Shown here: one piece after another, positions 8,549 through 13,773 of the stretch
Layout: every line of letters begins with the position of its first letter
Numbering within the stretch: the first letter of the stretch is position 1
Source of the DNA: Funneliformis mosseae
Taxonomy: Eukaryota > Glomeromycota > Glomeromycetes > Glomerales > Glomeraceae
DNA length: 13,773 nt
Assembly: GCA_910592005.1 (NCBI GenBank)
Contig: CAJVPP010002707.1
Location: 1-13,773, forward strand
Reading direction: 5' to 3'
Notes under the pieces: generated by a model
What the model saw: the letters and a program-made list of their open reading frames with translations, nothing else
Database searches by the model: none
What the model was told of the DNA's origin: nothing
Made by a program: the position numbers and the translations under genes

Positions 8549-9710
8549 GAGACAACATAGGTTCTTCTTTAATATGCATTAACTGTTTTCTTACGAAGGA
8601 TCGTTGAGGCCTTGATTTATTTAAATAATATAAAATAGGCATTAGAGGATTCTTTCCAACAACAATTCTCTAAATCTTATACAGGCTAGAAGACCATATC
8701 AGATCTATTATTCTGCATCGTTCGAAAGGATCATTTTCTCACTCTCTAGAAGCGAGTAAAAATCAAATAGTAGTACCCTTTGGTAATTGTAGTTCATCAA
8801 CACCTATTGGGCGATTATATTTTACTAATGGTTTGGAATATATCCGTTCAAGTTTTGTGGCATCATTAGGACTCATTCCAATCAATTGAGTTAAACTATC
8901 ATTCATATTATCAACAATTTTTCTTGCAAACTGCTCACATTCTCTACAGCGCTTGCCAGTAGGTAGAAGAAACTCTATTGAATACTGATTTTTAAAAACT
9001 CTATATTTGAATAATCCAGCATAATGATTGATCATTGCGAAACTTGTATGTCTGAAATGTACTATAATTCTTTAGATCTTAACGTCATGTTCATCCATTA
9101 ATAAAGTCACGTATTCTATAAACTCAATACCCTTATCACATTGCATTTTTTAAGATCAGTTAAGAGGTTTATTAAGATTATCATATATACTCTTAAATGC
9201 TTTTGCAACTTCCTCACTGCTCTTTGATGTTAAAAAAACAAAGTCTTTATATCTAGTCACACAGTCTATAACCAATAGTACATAGTAATATATTAGACCA
9301 TCATCATTTAGTAAATTTGTATCCACATCTTCATCATATGGTATTTCAATTAAATCATATTGGTGCACAGTATTTGGCTTCATGATTTTAGAGTAACTGG
9401 CATAAAGTATATGCTTTGGTAAAAGACGAAAAATTTGATACATTGCTTGACCCTCAAGCTATTTTTTTACATTAATAAATGGAAAGCTGTAGCTGGCTTT
9501 TTTACAAGCATCCCACAATCCCTTAATATTTCAATACAGACCTTCAGGATGATAATATAGTTTTTGCAAGGCAAGATGCTGATCTAAATTATGAGCTTTT
9601 TAGGGATTGATATTAATTGTAGGTGTTTGTTTTGCTATAATTTGGTCTAGTTCTCGCACTTTTTGAGGATCGATATAAATAACCAGTCTTTTGGCTTAGC
9701 ACTCTTCCAT
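8499..9710 (-). pseudogene. Polinton-type retrovirus-like (rve/DDE) integrase, pseudogene
   Basis: A single frame of 404 codons runs from ATG 9710 to TAA 8501-8499 without any frameshift but with ten stops (9698, 9602, 9533, 9461, 9158, 9152, 9074, 8765, 8741, 8672; first bases on the - strand). After an N-terminal part with YYHPEGLY and DACKKASYSFP, the catalytic core starts with VHQYDLIEIPYD (Asp119) and VIDCVTRYKDF. The second Asp is in QCDKGIEF (residue 192). The third catalytic position, exactly 35 residues later, is Asn (codon 9029-9027) where the family has Glu. GKRCRECEQFARK, LIGMSP and IYSKPL continue the core. The C-terminal SH3-like part has DLIWSSSLYKI, PILYYL, FVRKQL and SPRWIL. 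The enzyme would insert linear element DNA into chromosomes. The pattern matches Polinton/Maverick integrases rather than LTR-element ones (from memory). Its tail overlaps the convergent zinc-finger gene by 50 bp. Confidence 0.88.
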
Positions 9711-9771
9711 TCCAATTTTTATAATTATAAAAAAAAGCTGGCATTTATGAAGTCAGATTCTAGTTATTAGC

Positions 9772-10557
9772 TTAGGCACTTTTTTCTTTACACTTTTGCC
9801 TTACTTTTATTTCCTTCTGCAGGTTTAATGGAATATCAAACCTTAAGCGGATTGTAAGAGGATCATCTTCTGGCCTAGTGAGATCAAATACAATAAATTC
9901 ACCTCTTTAAAGATAGCTATTAATAATCATGAATGCATTTTTCACGTCATCAATATAACGACCAACTATCTTGGACACATCTTGTTGATTATCACCACCG
10001 TTATACATTATTAGGTGGGAGATATTCTCACAAATAAATGTAGAAACTTTATTGTATTTTTGAGTAACATATATATTTAAAATATTTCGATGACGTCTAT
10101 TCTCAAAAAATTGGCTAATTCGATTCTGTATATGTTCAGAGGCTAAGCATAGATTCTCAAAAATAATTAGTGTGCTTCTTTCAGATGAGAATGCTCTTAT
10201 ACTAGAAATTCTTTTGGGTGAAATATACCTGAAACTAATATCCTCATATAAAGGTACTTTTGGATCCTTTGAAATCATATTATATATATATCTCACATAT
10301 CTCCATTTTAGCTTATCAGGATGATACCTACAAACAATTAGATTATCACATTTAATGTAATAAGACCCACCTTCCTCTCCTCTTTGCACATATTCATCCT
10401 TATCACCAAGAACAAGATTTCCAAGTAAATTAGTCTTACCTAAACCACTTTTTCCAGTGACCAACTTGCTGAAAGGCCATGTCATCACTAGATGGCCAAT
10501 ATTTCAGGATGATTCATGCTTTATGACTTCATCCATATCTAAAAGATGAAGTTTCAT
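9772..10557 (-). pseudogene. FtsK/HerA-type packaging ATPase (A32-like), pseudogene
   Basis: A single frame of 262 codons runs from ATG 10557 to TAA 9774-9772, interrupted only by TGA 10506-10504 and TAA 9909-9907; 10488-9910 is open. Walker A is GKSGLGKT (residues 35-42), preceded by the hydrophobic strand KLVT. The Walker B region is STLIIFENLCL (about 128-138); Asn135 stands where related proteins usually have a second acidic residue. YVTQKY (about 163-168) fits the sensor Thr-Gln motif. After the second stop the frame continues coding-like with GEFIVFDLTRPEDDP and IRLRFDIP, so that stop is secondary. In Polintons and nucleocytoplasmic large DNA viruses this ATPase pumps DNA into capsids. 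The gene lies 34 bp after the coiled-coil gene and 61 bp before the integrase, suggesting one block. It is the least damaged gene of the cluster. Confidence 0.8.
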
Positions 10558-10591
10558 AGGTGGCAGTTCTGTCTTTTGGTTCTTCTGCGTA

Positions 10592-11524
10592 TCAGATTAG
10601 GAACCTATAACTATAATTTTTATTTAAGGGTATTTTATAGTTTGAAATATTTTTTTTCTTTATTGTAAATAAATATAGAGGAGAGAATATACACCATAGG
10701 AAGTATATGATTAATAATACTATTACGAAGATGAATGCATACTGAAAAAATGAGAAATAAGGTGATTCTGAGATTATTTTAGGGCTAGTGATTTCATTAC
10801 CATTCTCCTGTCCTTTAACATCTCCAAGCACTTCAGACTCACTGGATATTTTTGGGATCTGCTCGGCTAAATGATCATTAGCTTCTTGAAGGAGGATCTC
10901 TTTCTCTGATAATGTCTTTTGTACTGAGGACAAATTATCTCTCATCTGCATTAATTCTTCTTTATTATTTATCAATTCTATTCGTGTTAAGATTAATTCA
11001 TTCCTTAACTGCATTAATTCACCTTTTTTTTCGCTTAATTCATCTTCTTTCAGATCTAAGTCAACATTCTTTAGCTAAACATTTTGCCTTGACTATGCCA
11101 ATTCTCATCTAAGAGAATCCATTTCTAATAAGTCTTTCTGGGCTAAAAAATACTTCATTTTCAACTCTTTTATTTCTGATTGAAGAGCTTGTATCTCTTT
11201 TAATTTTGTAGAGTTCTCATTCTCAGCTTTTATGAAAGAAATATCTTTATGAATGATCTGATTTTTGAGTTCTTTCATCTCATCTTCAAGCTGACATATA
11301 CGCTCTGAAAGCCTTTCATTATTTTTTATTAATAAATCACATCTACTACCAAGCTGATTATCACAGCTTATAGCAATTTCTCGATCTTGATTGGCACATG
11401 CAAGTTGATTTTCAAGTTCAATTCAGCTGGATGAATACTAATTAAATAGTAAATCCCCAAGTTTATTGCTGGATACAAGGGATATCCTATTATTTATCTC
11501 ATTTAGCATATGCATATTTGCCAT
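10592..11524 (-). pseudogene. Long coiled-coil protein with C-terminal membrane anchor, pseudogene
   Basis: One frame of 311 codons runs from ATG 11524 to TGA 10594-10592, with no frameshift and five stops (first bases 11440, 11425, 11107, 11095, 11077). Residues about 35-220 are rich in Glu, Lys, Leu, Asn and Gln in heptad-like order (for example RICQLEDEMKELKNQI and IQALQSEIKELKMKY), predicting a long coiled coil. A Ser/Glu-rich linker follows. Then comes one strongly hydrophobic segment, about residues 261-286 (YAFIFVIVLLIIYFLWCIF inside it), a KKK cluster and a tail of about 20 residues. This layout suggests a tail-anchored or single-pass membrane protein. I do not recognise a family. Being 34 bp upstream of the ATPase on the same strand, it may be a structural or membrane-associated protein of the same element; that is inference. 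Confidence 0.68.
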
Positions 11525-11893
11525 ATGAATTTATTTAAAAGCAAAAAATCCCCTAAAATATTTTTTGGCATATCTAGATATAATGGTTAGCTAAAGTAAC
11601 TATTTTTTGCCCAAAAAGAAGCAAGAGTTAGGAATCAATATTAAACTAATAATAAACTAATATTCAACCAGTTTAAAACAAATATGATATTTGAAACGTA
11701 TACATCTTAAACTGATTTCTATTTGGATCAAGAGTAAATCATGCTAGGTGGCTAAGAAATTGGAATTCTTACATATATGAAACCAATATATTACTGATAT
11801 CAGATCAAGGTCAAACATATTGTGAATAAATTTTCTACAAGTTTTTTATTGGTATCATATTGATCTCATTATTAGCAAACTATAAGCAAAAAA
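11525..11893. other. Divergent intergenic region, no gene seen
   Basis: This lies between the starts of the - strand coiled-coil gene and the + strand Cys-motif gene, so it probably held two outward promoters. It is AT-rich with stops in all frames. A short direct repeat, TAAACTAATA (11642 and 11653), is the only internal order I see. No convincing TATA/CCAAT pair stands out above composition. Confidence 0.5.
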
Positions 11894-12462
11894 CAAACAG
11901 CCTGTACCTGTAAATTTCTTAGATCAGATGCCATTCACTTATTACTTGAATCTATTGAAGAAATCAGAAATACTTAGAATAATATTCCAGATGCTCAATG
12001 TATTATGTGTAAAAAATATCATATAGGATCAACAACATATCAAAAAATTATTAATAATAAGAGACCTTTTGAACCAACAGAAGAATAGTGTAAAATTATA
12101 GATTCTGTTAATATCTCTAGCCCGATTTTAGAAGATAACTAAGAATCTTCACAGTCAGAAGATGTAGAGCAGGTCTCTTTAGAACTGCAGTGCAATACTG
12201 ATACTTCTTCCTCTTTTACTAATATACTAGAAAATAGAACTATTCATGCAGAAGACACTAGTCAAAATAGTAAGAATTTTATTAATCTGAATACAGTAAC
12301 TAATGGGCAAAAGATAGGATTAGTCAGAAAAAAAAGATTAATACAAAACCAAAAAGTGAATCTTCTTCAGAAAAAAATGATACATCTAGAAGGGAATTAG
12401 ATTTTGAAAAATTATTAAATATTATAGGAAAAATTGTTACGTATCTATCCTTATCTCTATAA
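11894..12462 (+). pseudogene. Unrecognised Cys-motif and Ser/acid-rich protein, pseudogene
   Basis: Frame 2 is coding-like from 11894, though the start is not clear. ACTCKFLRSDAIHLLLESIE is followed by DAQCIMCKKYH and RPFEPTEE, then a long Ser, Asn, Thr, Glu and Asp-rich part (SSQSEDVEQVSLE, NTDTSSSFTNILEN) and a basic VRKKR. An A8 run (12328-12335) marks a shift to frame 1, which continues KPKSESSSEKNDTSRREL and DFEKLLNIIGKIV to TAA 12460-12462. Premature stops lie at 11975, 12086 and 12140. The Cys-x-Cys...Cys-x2-Cys spacing could form a small zinc site near the N-terminus; the rest looks disordered. I do not recognise a family. Its tail overlaps the convergent zinc-knuckle gene by 26 bp. 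Confidence 0.5.
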
Positions 12463-13522
12463 GTTGAGAGTATCTTTCTGCTAGAATTTTACCTGCATTT
12501 TATGCTAAATCAAGCCATCTCTCAGTTTTTATTAGTCGCTCTTCAAGCTCTTCACACTTTTTTTTAAGTCCTTCTCACTAGTCAGGTTAGAGAAATTGGT
12601 AGATACTTGATTCTGATCCTCTTTTGGCAGATCCTTAGCCACTGAAGTCTTGTTATATGTTGGAATATTGGAATAGTATAAGACTTCCCATGTAACTTCA
12701 TTCAGAATTGGTTTTTATTCAGATCGAGAATACTTTGAACTTTTCAAATCCATATCATACCTAAACATAGCATTAGTTTAGATTTACCTTTATCAATACG
12801 AGTAAAATTTTTAATAGCTGTAACTGATTTACCATCCTTATTCTTTATACTGACTAGCACATCCGTAAACCATCCCAATAATTCAGTGATATGTTTGGAG
12901 TTACCTTTTATTGTGAAGTCTGATAGCTTATCAGCTTTCCACCTAAAGGCATTAATTGTTGCATCATTTACCCTCTGAACTCACTCCCGTCATCTAAAAA
13001 AGAATTAGATATCATTAAATCATCTATATTAGCATTCAAATATTATAATGATAAAAACCACTCATCTTTTTTGACTTCTCCTTTTGAGCCTCTCGAGATA
13101 GATATTTTTTACATTATCAGTGAAAGTTTTGGCAATAATTCATCATATGTTTTCGGCTGGCTAGACTCTAGGGTAACTTATTATTTACTGATACCTGTTT
13201 TTTTTTCTAATGCATAATACCACTCATTGTCTGTTTTATTATAACCATCCCCATTATTTTTCTCACCATCTGAATTGGGAGGAACTATAGGTGTAAGAGG
13301 CTTAAAATAATTCTGATTAAAATTGAATCATCCAATTTGCTTAAGATAACTACCTTTACTATGACCTGTTTCTCCATAAATATTGCATTTACGTATACTT
13401 AGTTTTTTGAATTGATTTGTTAGTTGATTTATAGTATCACAAGTTTCATCTATCCCTTCTTCTAACCTATCAATTCTAGCAGAATTATTAAGTAGATCTA
13501 CTTCTTTTAAGTATTTAGCTAC
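12437..13522 (-). pseudogene. CCHC zinc-knuckle protein with C-terminal coiled coil, pseudogene
   Basis: The first frame (13522 to about 12985) has a coiled-coil-like start (RIDRLEEGIDETCDTINQL). Next is a zinc knuckle reading KCNIYGETGHSKGSYLK: spacing is exactly C-x2-C-x4-H-x4-C, but the second and fourth ligands are Tyr (TAT at 13378-13376 and 13348-13346). Then come a Pro/Ser/Asn-rich linker and SQPKTYDELLPKL. A second frame (12983-12746) reads VQRVNDATINAFRWKADKL and TELLGWFTDVLVSIKNKDGK. A third (12762-12566) has VTWEVLYYSNIPTYNKTSVA. After an A8 run (12565-12558) the original frame gives KCEELEERLIKTERWLDLA and ends at TAA 12439-12437. Zinc knuckles of this kind bind single-stranded nucleic acid and occur in Gag-like proteins; I cannot assign this one further. 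The true start is uncertain because no good ATG is visible. Confidence 0.55.
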
Positions 13523-13773
13523 ATACAGAAGCGGTTATAAGTATCTGACCCCTCATAATTCTTAAAGTTAATTAATAACACCCATTAAAATTTTCCAAAA
13601 TTCAAGAACAATACTAATGTTGATCACGCGTAAAATTATAAACTTGTATAACATATAAATCAAAAATTAGATGATCGATGAATTTTGCATGTAAATTACC
13701 GATATTTTTTAATAAATTAAACAAAATAGTTTTTTTTATATAAATTTCAATAATGACTGAAATGGAATTTCAA
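13523..13773. other. AT-rich flank at the right edge, no gene seen
   Basis: No coding frame or RNA gene is visible. On the - strand this would contain the upstream region of the zinc-knuckle gene. The stretch just outside that gene, 13532-13552, is a less AT-rich sequence (GGTTATAAGTATCTGACCCC); no second copy is present in the window, so it cannot be judged as an element end. Confidence 0.5.

Larger units (their letters stand above)
7329..13522. mobile_element. Decayed Polinton/Maverick-like or virus-like gene cluster (putative)
   Basis: Six coding remnants are packed with almost no spacing. They include a retrovirus-like integrase and, on the same strand, a P-loop ATPase of the kind Polintons and large DNA viruses use for genome packaging. 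Same-strand gaps are 34 and 61 bp, and the two convergent pairs overlap by 50 and 26 bp, unlike the repeat-filled DNA to the left. Known Polintons also carry a protein-primed DNA polymerase B, a protease and capsid genes between long terminal inverted repeats; none is visible here. The limits given are those of the outermost recognised genes, not element ends. The zinc-finger gene and the two rightmost genes may be neighbours rather than part of the element. Confidence 0.5.

Noticed and set aside
8419..8607. Open frame of 62 codons on the + strand
   Set aside because: Shadow frame over the end of the zinc-finger/endonuclease-like gene and the integrase tail, both of which show family-like sequence in other frames.
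10912..11112. Leu-rich open frame on the + strand
   Set aside because: Antisense of the Glu/Lys-rich coiled-coil gene; antisense of such codons reads Leu/Phe/Ser-rich and mimics membrane segments.
72..13522. Alternative genetic code (TGA as Trp, TAA/TAG as Gln) to explain the many in-frame stops
   Set aside because: TAG stands at apparent Trp positions (948, 2022), TGA stands where the integrase and LINE expect Arg (8765, 1290), and catalytic and zinc residues are also mutated. Decay explains all of this; a code change does not.
13532..13552. Possible transposon end (GGTTATAAGTATCTGACCCC)
   Set aside because: No second direct or inverted copy occurs in the window, so the idea has no support beyond a vague familiarity.
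7329..13773. Terminal inverted repeats or target-site duplication of a Polinton
   Set aside because: I compared the right edge with 6.0-7.4 kb by eye and found no convincing inverted pair; element limits remain undefined.

Overview
The window looks like a transposon graveyard in an AT-rich eukaryotic nuclear genome, most probably an arbuscular mycorrhizal fungus (Glomeromycotina, Rhizophagus-like). That assignment rests on remembered resemblance of three things to sequences abundant in those fungi: the LINE, the zinc-finger/endonuclease-like gene and the Polinton-type integrase. No database search was run. I see no intact conventional gene; every coding unit of useful length is interrupted by stop codons.

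Left part (1-4861, + strand): the 3' portion of a non-LTR retrotransposon (LINE). It holds the end of an apurinic-type endonuclease, a reverse transcriptase, an RNase H, a terminal zinc-binding motif, a 3' UTR, a polyadenylation signal and an 18-A tail. One reading frame runs almost throughout, broken by about 14 stops and two compensating frameshifts at A-runs.

Middle (4862-7328): no genes. It contains a MITE-like hairpin (4881-5055), a roughly 1-kb extremely AT-rich island (5056-6042), a 32-bp near-palindrome at its edge, a degenerate 47-bp tandem repeat (6087-6274), a tRNA-like A box/B box segment, an 83-bp-offset duplication and a 25-bp tandem repeat (7071-7195). A CCAAT/TATA arrangement follows.

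Right part (7329-13522): a compact, bidirectional cluster of six decayed genes. In order: a + strand treble-clef zinc-finger/endonuclease-like gene; a - strand retrovirus-like integrase; a - strand P-loop ATPase resembling the Polinton/giant-virus packaging ATPase; a - strand coiled-coil protein with a C-terminal membrane anchor; a + strand Cys-motif and Ser/acid-rich gene; and a - strand CCHC zinc-knuckle gene. Same-strand gaps are 34 and 61 bp, and both convergent pairs overlap at their tails (50 and 26 bp). This density and the integrase + ATPase pairing suggest the fossil of a Polinton/Maverick-type element or integrated DNA virus. No protein-primed DNA polymerase B, major capsid protein, protease or terminal inverted repeats are visible, so the element is either atypical or continues beyond the right edge.

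Across the window the damage has a common style: stops where Trp, Gln or Arg is expected, Cys to Tyr at zinc ligands, and Asp to Asn in catalytic motifs, all compatible with G>A or C>T transitions. Long frames are otherwise preserved.
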